DNA from: UBA11606 sp039188975
GTDB taxonomy: Bacteria > Actinomycetota > Acidimicrobiia > Acidimicrobiales > Aldehydirespiratoraceae
Reading direction: 5' to 3'
Assembly: GCA_039188975.1 (NCBI GenBank)
Contig: JBCCYT010000028.1
Coordinates: 1 to 34,423, forward strand
Length of the DNA stretch: 34,423 nucleotides
The first letter of the stretch is position 1. Every line of letters starts with the position of its first letter. Positions 1 through 7,790 of this stretch are shown here, in pieces. Below the pieces are notes generated by a model. It was not told where the DNA came from. It did not search any database and worked only from the letters and a program-made list of their open reading frames with translations. The position numbers and the translations under genes were made by a program.

Positions 1-1
1 A

Positions 2-595
2 TCGGTGCCGGGACTCGACGCTGCGATCGTCGAGCTGCAGGAACGCTGGGGCGACCTCTCCGGCATCGAACACGTCGACCTCTACGGCTGCTTCCCGTCG
101 ATGGTCGCCTATACAGCCCACGCGATGGGCCTCCGCCTCGATCGTGAACTCACCGTCACAGGCGGTTTGGGGTTCATGGGCGCGCCACTGAACTTCGCTG
201 CCGGGCAGGCGTTGATCGCGATGGTGCGGCGGCTCCGAGCCAACCCCGGATCGCATGGTCTCGTGCAAGGCAATGGCGGCCATGCCAGCAAGCATGCGCT
301 CGGGGTGTTCAGCACCACGCCGCCCGACGAACTCGTGGTGACCCGTACGATCCCCGCCGCCCGAGGCACCGTCGACCGAGCTGACCACGACACGGCCGGC
401 GCGGCCCGGATCGACGGCATCACCGTCGAGTACGACCACAGCGGGCCATCACGGGCCGTCGCATTGTGCCGGTTCCTCGACGGCGAGGGACGGATGTGGG
501 CCACGTCGTCAGACCCTGAGGTTTTCGTGGCCGCAACGACCCGCGAACTCGTCGGCGTGACGGTTCAAATCGCCGAGGGCCAGTTCAGCTTGTGA
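2..595 (+). CDS. Thiolase-like acetyl-CoA acetyltransferase family protein, C-terminal part (5' truncated by window)
   Basis: The reading frame is open from the window edge, so the start lies outside; about 197 residues are visible. The first ~105 residues resemble the C-terminal half of thiolase-like proteins annotated as acetyl-CoA acetyltransferases: a DLYGCFPSMV segment, then GGLGFMGAPLNFAAG, then GNGGHASKHALGVFST. The last ~85 residues look like the extra C-terminal domain of type-1 thiolase-like proteins. Canonical thiolases have GHP and CxG motifs here; this protein has GAP and NGG, so classical thiolytic chemistry is doubtful. The role is probably acyl-CoA metabolism, with substrate unknown. 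Its 3' end overlaps the convergent GGDEF-EAL gene by 11 bp. The family call is fairly secure; the reaction is not. Confidence 0.75.
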   Translation, partial: SVPGLDAAIVELQERWGDLSGIEHVDLYGCFPSMVAYTAHAMGLRLDRELTVTGGLGFMGAPLNFAAGQALIAMVRRLRANPGSHGLVQGNGGHASKHALGVFSTTPPDELVVTRTIPAARGTVDRADHDTAGAARIDGITVEYDHSGPSRAVALCRFLDGEGRMWATSSDPEVFVAATTRELVGVTVQIAEGQFSL

Positions 596-3500
596 CCTGA
601 CCGCTGACGAGCTCCAGCAGCTGGTCGACTGGAGCCGGCTTCGCGAAGTAGAAGCCTTGGGCTCGGCGGCACCCGAGGCTCAACAGCATGTCGGCCTGTT
701 CGATCGTCTCGATGCCCTCGGCTACCACGGACAGTCCGAGCGCGTCGGCCAGCGAGATGATCGACTGCACGAACGCGGTGTCCTTGTTGTCGGGGCCGAG
801 CACCATGACGAATTCGCGGTCGATCTTGAGCGCATCGACGGGGAAGCGCTTCAGGTACGCCAGCGAGCTGAAGCCGGTTCCGAAGTCATCGACGGCCAAG
901 TAGACGCCGAGGGCTTTGAGGTCGGCCAGGACCCGTTCGGCTTGTTCGACATCGGCCATCATCGCCGACTCGGTGATTTCGACGCACAGACGGTGGGGTT
1001 CGAGTCCGCTTTCGTGCAGGGCTTTCGCCACCAGTCCAACCGTCTCGTCGCGCTGGAGTTGCGCAGCGGCGAAGTTGACCCGCACCATCAGGTTGCGGTC
1101 GGGCCACGATGCCGCGGAGTGGCATGCTGCGAACAGGACCTGAATGCCGAGATCGACGATGAGGCCGGTCTCCTCTGCAACCTCGATGAAGGCGCCGGGG
1201 TACAGCAGGCCTTGCTCGGGATGTTCCCACCGAACCAGTGCCTCTGCGCCGAGCACCTTGCCGGTGTGGAGATCGATCTCGGGCTGATAGTGGACGACGA
1301 GCTCATCGTTGCGGAGCGCTTGACGCAGGCCAGCCTCGGTTTCCATCCGGGTCTGGACCTCGCCACGGAGATCTTCATCGAAGGCCTCGTGGCGCCCCCG
1401 CCCACGCGCCTTGGCTCGATACATCGCAGTGTCTGCGCGGCGCATGAGGTCAGAGACCGTCGTGGTGTCGTCAGCGACCGCGATCCCCAGGCTGGCGGAC
1501 GGGAAAATGGTCTGGGTGCCGAGCTGTACTGGCTCGCCGAGCAGGCGAAGCAGTCGATCAGCAACCCGACCCGCTTCGTACACGTCGGTTGGTCCGGCAA
1601 GCACGATGGCGAATTCGTCGCCACCGAGTCGGGCAACGGTGTCGCCGGGCCGGATCGAAAGACGCAGCCGGTCGGCGACCACGATCAAGAGCTCGTCGCC
1701 GCGGTCGTGGCCGAGCGAGTCGTTGATCAACTTGAACCGATCGATGTCCAAGAGGATGATCGCCGTCGATTCGGGTCCATCCAGTTGCTCTTCGCAGACG
1801 GCCAGGAGTCGTCGACGGTTTGCAAGTCCGGTGAGTTCGTCGTGCGTTGCCTGGAAACGAAGAAGCTGTTCGGCCCGGCGTCGCTCCGTGATGTCTTCGA
1901 TGTGGATCAGCCACATCGGGTCACCGGAACTCGCCGCTTGGATTCGGGTCGAGTGGGCGGTCGCCCACACCCGCTGGCCGTCACGTCGGCGCATCGGGAT
2001 GTCCTGCGTGCCACCGTCGGGGTGGCGTTCGTCGGAGTCGAGCAAGTCGTTGGGTCCGAGCCCGATCATGTCGGCGGGGTCGTCGAATCCGAGAAACGTC
2101 GCGAACGCCGGGTTGCAGGTCACCACTCTCCAGCGGGCGTCGGTCATGACGATGCCGATGGGTGCATCGCCGAATGCGGTCTTCGTGTAGCGCTCGTCGT
2201 CGATTCGGAGCTCGACCTGGCCGAGCAGTTGGTTGACCTCGTCAAGAATCCGGCAGGCACCTGCGCTCAACGACGACGACGCACGGCGCTCGGCCAGCAT
2301 GATCGAGGGATGCGCCTCATGATCACGGTAGAGGGCGACGGTCGAGGTGACCTCGTCGTCGGTTCGATGGTGACGGATCATCTTGTCCCCGGCGCAGCGG
2401 GCGTCGTCGGCGATGTCGATGGCTCCGAACGCAACTTCGTCGGGTGCGGTTGTCGCCGCTCCCCAGCGATAGCGGGCGACGTATTGCTGGTCGTCTGGGT
2501 CGCAGCGCAGGACTTGCAACGAGTCGAGTTCGAGGGAGTCCCCAACCGACACCAGGACGGAAGCGACCGCGTCGTCGAAGTCGTCCTCCGCAGCCTCGGC
2601 CAAGGTCACGGCGACATCGTGGAGGAACCGTTCGCTTGCCTGCCGACGGCGTTTCTCTGCTTCGAGGCCGAGGCGAACACGAAGCTGAGAGATCAGGTCG
2701 GCGAAGGTCGCCAACAGCTCGATCAACATCGGGAACCGAGCTTCGTTGTTGCCGGGAAGCGCCAACCCGAGTGCGGCGCGGTCGCCTTCGGTTCCGACCA
2801 CCGGAACCGACACGACCGAGAAACGTCGCTGATCGTCGCTCCCCATCAATGCCTGGAAGGTCGGGTTGAGCGATTCGGTGATGGGGAACACGGCGGTCTT
2901 CGGAGCGCCGGAATGCGCAGGGGTCCACCGTTGGGGGAAGCGAACGGGTTCTCCGATCGGGAACGGCACCCCTTCTTCGCTCCACAGGGAGGTCACGGTG
3001 CCGAGTTCGTCCCCGGTTTCGATGTCGGCTTCGTCGAAGTCACAGATCATCGCTACCGGTGCTTCGAGCTGCCGGGCGACCCGCTGGAGCGCCTCCTCGA
3101 TGAACTCGTCGACGTCGTGCTCGGAGGCTTGCAGGAAGCGAGATGCGATGCGGGAGAACTCGGCTTGCACTGCGTGCCGATAGGCGGACCACCGCTCGGC
3201 GTCGAGGCGGGCGTCGAGCTGAACGATGGCGTAAACCACCGCAGCAACCGCTTCTCGTTCGGCGGTGGTCCAGGTGCGTTCGTTGCCGATGCACACGATG
3301 ATTTCGCGCCAGCTCGTGCCGGCTTCAGCAGCGAAGGCGGCAACGGCGGGGTCGTCGTGAAGTTCGATTCCGTCGGCGGTGTCGAAGAACGCGTGGGCGA
3401 GTCGAGAGAGCCGGGTGAGGGTGGGTTCACCGTCGGTGCGTACGGGTGAGTGGGTGGTTCGCGGCAGCACGTTCCAGACGGGGTCGAGGAGGTCGCCGGC

Positions 3501-4214
3501 GTGGTGGCGCACGGTCATCCGGTCGGATTTCACCTGGTAGACCCGGACGGTGTCGCAATCGAATTGGGCACCGACATCGACGAGGACCGATTCGACGATT
3601 GCCGGCGCGGTTTCCGCCGACGCCGTGCCGAGTCGGGCGACGGCATCGACGACGAGTTGACCGAGATCGAGCCGGGTCTGCAGGTCTCGTTCGACCCGGA
3701 GTCGAGACAGGAACGAGCGCAGTGCGGTGGCGAAGATCCGAATGAACTGGAGGTCCTCGTCGCTGACGGTCGATTCGGGTGTGGCGACGGCGAGGGTCAG
3801 GGCTTTGCCGCCGAAGAAGTCGATGATCGACAGGACGGTTCGGCCGTTCTCCCACTCCGATGGCATGTCGCGTTCGTCGGACAGCTCGTCCATTGTGACG
3901 ACGGCGACGCCTTCGTTTTCGAACATCTCCGCGATGACGGCGTCACTGGTGGTGCGAGCACGGGGATCGTGGACCGATGCAGGCGTCCCCGGTTTGCTCC
4001 AGACGAGGACGGGGCTGGTCTGACGGGTGGTGACGTCGGTTTCCCACACGCCCGCGACCGGGATGTTGAGGACCTTGCCGAGTTGTTTCATCGCGTTTTC
4101 GAGCGCGGCGTCTCGATCCTCGAGTTGCGCTTCCGCCAACGCCACTCCGAGCCGCCAAAGTTGCCGCTGTCGCGCGGTCGACGATCCTCCGCCTTCGGTC
4201 ATCTCTGCTGTCAT
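585..4214 (-). CDS. GAF-PAS-GGDEF-EAL protein (c-di-GMP cyclase/phosphodiesterase)
   Basis: This 1209-residue soluble protein has no evident membrane segment. Residues ~25-660 look like four successive GAF-type sensor domains, the N-terminal ones inferred from pattern and length. A PAS domain follows at ~672-795, ending in an ITERRRAEQLL linker. The GGDEF domain has an intact GGDEF at 864-868, preceded five residues earlier by RPGD, which fits the RxxD allosteric inhibition site. The EAL domain starts with EALVRW at 991 and keeps CVEITES, DDFGTGFSSL, LKIDREF and VVAEGIET, so catalytic residues look intact. By family knowledge it could both make and degrade c-di-GMP; which activity dominates cannot be read from sequence. 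The start is an ATG; an in-frame ATG four codons later is an alternative. It is divergent from the enoyl-CoA hydratase. Confidence 0.93.
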   Translation of the reverse strand: MTAEMTEGGGSSTARQRQLWRLGVALAEAQLEDRDAALENAMKQLGKVLNIPVAGVWETDVTTRQTSPVLVWSKPGTPASVHDPRARTTSDAVIAEMFENEGVAVVTMDELSDERDMPSEWENGRTVLSIIDFFGGKALTLAVATPESTVSDEDLQFIRIFATALRSFLSRLRVERDLQTRLDLGQLVVDAVARLGTASAETAPAIVESVLVDVGAQFDCDTVRVYQVKSDRMTVRHHAGDLLDPVWNVLPRTTHSPVRTDGEPTLTRLSRLAHAFFDTADGIELHDDPAVAAFAAEAGTSWREIIVCIGNERTWTTAEREAVAAVVYAIVQLDARLDAERWSAYRHAVQAEFSRIASRFLQASEHDVDEFIEEALQRVARQLEAPVAMICDFDEADIETGDELGTVTSLWSEEGVPFPIGEPVRFPQRWTPAHSGAPKTAVFPITESLNPTFQALMGSDDQRRFSVVSVPVVGTEGDRAALGLALPGNNEARFPMLIELLATFADLISQLRVRLGLEAEKRRRQASERFLHDVAVTLAEAAEDDFDDAVASVLVSVGDSLELDSLQVLRCDPDDQQYVARYRWGAATTAPDEVAFGAIDIADDARCAGDKMIRHHRTDDEVTSTVALYRDHEAHPSIMLAERRASSSLSAGACRILDEVNQLLGQVELRIDDERYTKTAFGDAPIGIVMTDARWRVVTCNPAFATFLGFDDPADMIGLGPNDLLDSDERHPDGGTQDIPMRRRDGQRVWATAHSTRIQAASSGDPMWLIHIEDITERRRAEQLLRFQATHDELTGLANRRRLLAVCEEQLDGPESTAIILLDIDRFKLINDSLGHDRGDELLIVVADRLRLSIRPGDTVARLGGDEFAIVLAGPTDVYEAGRVADRLLRLLGEPVQLGTQTIFPSASLGIAVADDTTTVSDLMRRADTAMYRAKARGRGRHEAFDEDLRGEVQTRMETEAGLRQALRNDELVVHYQPEIDLHTGKVLGAEALVRWEHPEQGLLYPGAFIEVAEETGLIVDLGIQVLFAACHSAASWPDRNLMVRVNFAAAQLQRDETVGLVAKALHESGLEPHRLCVEITESAMMADVEQAERVLADLKALGVYLAVDDFGTGFSSLAYLKRFPVDALKIDREFVMVLGPDNKDTAFVQSIISLADALGLSVVAEGIETIEQADMLLSLGCRRAQGFYFAKPAPVDQLLELVSGQVTS

Positions 4215-4273
4215 CGGCCGAAATCAGTCTGCGCTTAGGTTTCCGTCAGGGACCGAAGTCGAGGTCGGTCGGC

Positions 4274-4279
4274 TACGTT
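4274..4279 (+). promoter_or_regulatory. -10 box of a probable leaderless promoter
   Basis: TACGTT lies six nt before the ATG at 4286, and no Shine-Dalgarno sequence is present. Transcription would start at or next to the start codon, as in leaderless actinobacterial genes. No convincing -35 box is visible. On the opposite strand, the GGDEF-EAL gene has only a weak TGATTT six nt before its ATG. Confidence 0.5.
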
Positions 4280-4285
4280 GCGGGC

Positions 4286-5068
4286 ATGGGAGAGAACGTT
4301 CACCTCGAACGCGATGCCGCTGCGGGTGTCGCCGTTATCCGTCTGGACCGGCCAAAGGTCAATGCGCTGAGCAGCCCGATGATGGGCGAGATCGGTGAGA
4401 TCTGTGCAGAGGTGGCCGCTGATCAGGCGATCCGGGCGGTCGTGGTGACGGGCGGTCGGAAGAACTTTGCGGCGGGGGCCGACATTTCGGAGTTCCCGAC
4501 GTATGACGAGGCGAGTGCGACCGAGTTCTCGACGATGTTCAACACGGTGTTGTTGGCGTTGGAGAACTTGCCCCAGGTCACGATTTCCGCGATCAACGGT
4601 TTTGCGCTTGGTGGTGGTCTCGAGGTGGCGGTCTCGACCGATTTTCGGATGATGGCTGATGACGCCAAGATCGGCGTGCCGGAGATCCAGCTTGGGCTGA
4701 TTCCTGGTGGCGGCGGTACGCAGCGGCTGTCGCGGCTGGCTGGTGTGACGATGGCGAAGGACATGGTGTACAGCGGCCGTCATGTGGGGGCGGAGGAGGC
4801 AAAGGCCCACGGCATCGTGAGTTCGGTGCACGCCCCGGATGAGTTGATGGATGCGGCGTTGGCGCAGGCGGCGCGGTATGCGAAGGGGCCGGCGGCGTTG
4901 CGGATGGCGAAGCGAGCCATCATGGATGGGTTGGCGTTGCCGTTGGATGAGGCGGTGAAGGTTGAGGCCGCGCAGTTCGGGGCCTGTTTTGCCACCGATG
5001 ATTGCCGCACCGGCGTCCAATCGTTCATGGAGAACGGGCCGGGCAAAGCAACGTTCACCGGCAGCTGA
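4286..5068 (+). CDS. Enoyl-CoA hydratase/isomerase family protein
   Basis: This 260-residue crotonase-fold enzyme is of normal family length. The oxyanion-hole segments are visible as AAGADISEF (~66-74) and NGFALGGGLEVA (~100-111). Both catalytic glutamates of true hydratases appear present: one in GGGLEVA and one in GVPEIQLGLIPGGGGTQRL. Hydration of trans-2-enoyl-CoA in fatty-acid or related acyl-CoA degradation is therefore the likely reaction; chain-length preference is unknown. The ATG start is supported by the -10-like box six nt upstream (leaderless) and by alignment of the first residues with the family. It is a single-gene unit, divergent from the c-di-GMP gene and convergent with the ABC-2 operon. 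Confidence 0.93.
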   Translation: MGENVHLERDAAAGVAVIRLDRPKVNALSSPMMGEIGEICAEVAADQAIRAVVVTGGRKNFAAGADISEFPTYDEASATEFSTMFNTVLLALENLPQVTISAINGFALGGGLEVAVSTDFRMMADDAKIGVPEIQLGLIPGGGGTQRLSRLAGVTMAKDMVYSGRHVGAEEAKAHGIVSSVHAPDELMDAALAQAARYAKGPAALRMAKRAIMDGLALPLDEAVKVEAAQFGACFATDDCRTGVQSFMENGPGKATFTGS

Positions 5069-5077
5069 AACCCAGGA

Positions 5078-5115
5078 CCGTTCGACCCAACAACACCGAG
5101 AACGGGCCGGTTGGG
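5078..5115. repeat. Interleaved inverted repeats between convergent genes
   Basis: The 48-bp gap between the enoyl-CoA hydratase and the convergent ABC permease holds CCGTTC (5078-5083) with GAACGG (5100-5105), and CCCAAC (5086-5091) with GTTGGG (5110-5115). The two 6-bp pairs are interleaved, so only one hairpin can form at a time unless a pseudoknot forms. There is no T-tract. A weak bidirectional terminator is possible but unproven. Confidence 0.3.
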
Positions 5116-5116
5116 C

Positions 5117-5857
5117 TCAGTCGATTTCCATGCTGTCGAGGCGGGTGCCGGCGAGCACGATGGCGAAGATCACGACGACGGCGCAGACGATGAGCGCAGT
5201 GGTGGTGCCGGTGTCGAGCGCCGCTCCGAGGGGTACGTCGGAGAGGTTGGAGAGCAGGGCCCGCAGGTAGCCGCGGATGGCGGCTTGGCCGATGGCTTCG
5301 GAGAACTGGGTGAAGAGGCCTTCCCACATCAGCACGTAGGCAAGGCCCCAGATGATCGAGTTCTTGACGACGAGGCCGAGCAGCACGAAGAGCGCCGAGT
5401 AGGCGAGCACGCCGGCGACGCTGGCGACCGCCGTTGCCACGATGCCGTCTGATCCGGCGCCGCCGATGGCGGCCGATGCGACGAGCGGCGCGACGGTCAG
5501 CGGGAGACTGATCGTGATCGATGCGAGGTAGGCGCCAACGGCGATGGGGAGGCGATCCATGGGTCGGAGCCACAGATAGACAAGCGTTCCGTCTTCGCGG
5601 CCGTCCCCGAGCGCAGCGGAGGCGAAGACGAGCGAGACGACCGGCACAACCAGCACGAGGCCGAGACCGTCGATGACTTCGATGGTGGTGGTGACGGCGT
5701 CTTCGACGTCGTCGTTGGCTGCGACACCGATGGCTGCGAGCACGACCACGCCACCGAGGATCGTGAGGGCGATGATGCGACCTCGGGTGAGGAGTTGGCG
5801 CAGCAGAAGTCGGTGCGTGAGCAGGACGGCTTGGGCGGGGCTGACGGATCCGCTCAT
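5117..5857 (-). CDS. ABC-2 type transporter permease (small)
   Basis: This 246-residue integral membrane protein has about six hydrophobic segments (around 29-48, 63-85, 105-130, 135-160, 165-185 and 220-240). It carries the ABC-2 permease hallmark GDGREDGTLVYLWLRPMDRLPIAVGAY-type loop after the second segment, a pattern common to exporters paired with CcmA/NatA-like ATPases. It is the last gene of a four-gene minus-strand operon; its ATG overlaps the stop of the upstream ATPase by four bases (ATGA), so translation is coupled. It most likely forms the channel for that ATPase. The substrate is unknown. Confidence 0.85.
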   Translation of the reverse strand: MSGSVSPAQAVLLTHRLLLRQLLTRGRIIALTILGGVVVLAAIGVAANDDVEDAVTTTIEVIDGLGLVLVVPVVSLVFASAALGDGREDGTLVYLWLRPMDRLPIAVGAYLASITISLPLTVAPLVASAAIGGAGSDGIVATAVASVAGVLAYSALFVLLGLVVKNSIIWGLAYVLMWEGLFTQFSEAIGQAAIRGYLRALLSNLSDVPLGAALDTGTTTALIVCAVVVIFAIVLAGTRLDSMEID

Positions 5858-6906
5858 CGGCGTCGCTCCACGAGGTAGCGGAACACGGATTCGAGGTCGT
5901 CGTCGAGCGGGGTGAACTCGTTGAGTTGGGCGTTGTATTCGACGGCGAGCGGGGCGATCGCTCGTCCGAACGTGTCGACGTCCATGGTGTCGGCGGAAAC
6001 GCCGGCCGCATCGACGGTCACGCCTTCGGCGAGCCCTCGTTCGATCATGGCGGCGCCCAGGACCTTGGGACGGTCGGTGCCGACCCGGATGCGATGGGGC
6101 CGGTCGTCCATCTGGTCGCGAAGGGTGCGGTAGTCGCCTGCGGCGGCGAGTCGTCCTTGGGCGATGACGAGGACGTTGGAGCCGAGCCGGGCGACTTCAT
6201 CGAGAACATGGCTGGACACGAGCAGGCACTTGCCTTGGTCGGCGAGCTGGTTGAAAAGGGTGATCATGCGTTGGCGTTGCACCGGGTCGAGACCGGTGAG
6301 GGGCTCGTCGAGTACCAAGACGTCGGGGTCGTTGACGATGGCGGCGGCGAGCTTTGCCCGCTGCCGCATCCCTTTGGAGAACGATCCGACCGGTTTGGGG
6401 TCGTTGGCGTCGAGGTCGACGTGGGCGAGCGCCTGGCGAGCGCGTGTTTCTGGTTCGTCCACGCCGTGGGTGAGGGCGGTGAAGGTCACGAAGTCGAGTG
6501 CCGAGAGCCGATCGAACAGCGCGTCTTGTTGGGGGGCGAGACCGATCCGGCCGCGAACGTCGCGATCGCGGCGGGCGTTCTCACCGAGAACGGTGACGGT
6601 CCCCCGAGAGGGCGGGGTGAGGCCGCACAGCATGCGGAACAGGGTCGATTTGCCGGCACCGTTGGGCCCGAGGATGGCGGTGATGCCGCGACCGATCTGG
6701 AAGGTCACGTCGGAGACGGCGACCACGTCGCCGAAGCTCTTGGTGAGGCCGGCGGCTTCCACCATGACGTCACCGCCGTCGACGAGACGGGCGACCTGCG
6801 GGCCGACGGCCACTGCGGCTCCGGTGGGTGGCGGCGGCACCGGGGCGGACCCGGCCGTGGGGGGCGGGGGCCCGTCAGGGCGGGGCGGGGGCGGCGGGAG
6901 CGGCAT
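5854..6906 (-). CDS. ABC transporter ATP-binding protein with proline-rich N-terminal tail
   Basis: This 350-residue NatA/CcmA-type ATPase has Walker A GPNGAGKST, signature FSKGMRQRAKLA, Walker B VLVLDEPLTGLDP and a switch histidine in SSHVLDEV. The C-terminal ~90 residues form an accessory domain typical of ABC-2 ATPases. The N-terminus is odd: residues 1 to ~30 are mostly proline with Gly/Ala, before the ATPase domain opens at VMVEAAGLTKSFG (~48). The ATG at 6906 is chosen because it overlaps the upstream permease stop (TGATG). An internal ATG at the domain edge would remove the tail and is the main alternative. It is third in the operon and likely drives the 246-residue permease. Confidence 0.88.
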   Translation of the reverse strand: MPLPPPPPRPDGPPPPTAGSAPVPPPPTGAAVAVGPQVARLVDGGDVMVEAAGLTKSFGDVVAVSDVTFQIGRGITAILGPNGAGKSTLFRMLCGLTPPSRGTVTVLGENARRDRDVRGRIGLAPQQDALFDRLSALDFVTFTALTHGVDEPETRARQALAHVDLDANDPKPVGSFSKGMRQRAKLAAAIVNDPDVLVLDEPLTGLDPVQRQRMITLFNQLADQGKCLLVSSHVLDEVARLGSNVLVIAQGRLAAAGDYRTLRDQMDDRPHRIRVGTDRPKVLGAAMIERGLAEGVTVDAAGVSADTMDVDTFGRAIAPLAVEYNAQLNEFTPLDDDLESVFRYLVERRR

Positions 6907-7790
6907 CAGACCGAGGCCATTCGTCGGTAACGGTCGGCGAGCACGCCGAGGCCGAGGGCGATCCAGAGCGTGGTGCCGCCGTAGACCATCCAGGTCGGCA
7001 CGGCGTCGCCCGAGAAGTCTTGGTACTCGTACTCGAAGCCGACGTTGCCGAAGATGCGGGCGGCTGTTTCGAGGGGGACTCCAAAGGGGTCGAGCACGAG
7101 CAGGTTGCGGCTGACGCCAATGCTCTCGACCGCAATGTTGATGACGATCGACACGCCGATGATGGCGCCGAGCACGCCGACGCTGGCGAAGGCACGCCGG
7201 TCGGTGAGGCTGCTCGCTCCGAGGCTGACGGCCGCCATGAACAACACGATGATGAACGACGACAGCAGCACCTTGAGCAGCACCTCGATCCACTCGCCGA
7301 AGCCGTCAGGGCCGAGACTTTGAATGGTGTTGCCGATGAGGAACAAGAGCACCGGGCCCGCGACGACGATGGCCATCGTGGCCATGACGGCGATGAACTT
7401 TGCGAGCAGGTATGTGGGTTTTGTCAACGGCGTGGAGAGATAGAGCCGCATCATGCCGTCGCGGCGGTCTCGCACGATGGCTTCGGGTGCGACCAGGGTT
7501 GCGAACAGCACGACGGCGACGATCGGAAGGCCGAACAGCTCCCAATATTCGGGTTGGAGTTCGCCTTCGAGCAGGTCGCCGATCAAGATCGCCAGGGCGA
7601 GGAATCCAACGGACGGCAAGAACGCGATCACCGCGATGATGATCGGGAAGATCTTGTGGCGACCCTTGCGGCCGATGCCGAGGATGCTCCGGATGGTGTG
7701 CCACGTGACGGAGCGCACGGCTTGGCCCAGCCCGGCCCGCTCGCCGTCGAACTTGCGGTAGCCACGGTCGAAGATCTCTGCGGTACTCAC
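6906..7790 (-). CDS. ABC-2 type transporter permease
   Basis: This 294-residue membrane protein has about six hydrophobic segments (around 48-70, 87-103, 130-155, 168-195, 205-225 and 270-287). The cytoplasmic loop APEAIVRDRRDGMMRLYLSTPLTKPTYLLAKF is the conserved ABC-2 coupling region. The start is GTG, overlapping the upstream ATPase stop by four bases (GTGA); the stop overlaps the next ATPase start by one base. It is second in the operon and most likely partners the first ATPase. The first ~45 residues are polar and include RGYRKFDGERAGLGQAVRSV, a pattern seen in other permeases of this type. The transported substrate is unknown. Confidence 0.87.
   Translation of the reverse strand: MSTAEIFDRGYRKFDGERAGLGQAVRSVTWHTIRSILGIGRKGRHKIFPIIIAVIAFLPSVGFLALAILIGDLLEGELQPEYWELFGLPIVAVVLFATLVAPEAIVRDRRDGMMRLYLSTPLTKPTYLLAKFIAVMATMAIVVAGPVLLFLIGNTIQSLGPDGFGEWIEVLLKVLLSSFIIVLFMAAVSLGASSLTDRRAFASVGVLGAIIGVSIVINIAVESIGVSRNLLVLDPFGVPLETAARIFGNVGFEYEYQDFSGDAVPTWMVYGGTTLWIALGLGVLADRYRRMASV

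Noticed and set aside
657..3449. Long plus-strand open frame (930 codons) antisense to the GGDEF-EAL gene
   Set aside because: It mirrors the real gene in a high-GC context, has no domain motif, and its product is a low-complexity mix rich in Gly, Val, Arg and Asp. The minus-strand gene has full catalytic motifs.
6906..7293. Upstream extension of the second ABC ATPase frame into the permease gene
   Set aside because: The added 129 residues are Arg/His-rich out-of-frame sequence of the permease; the ATG at 6906 with overlapping TGATG is the natural start.
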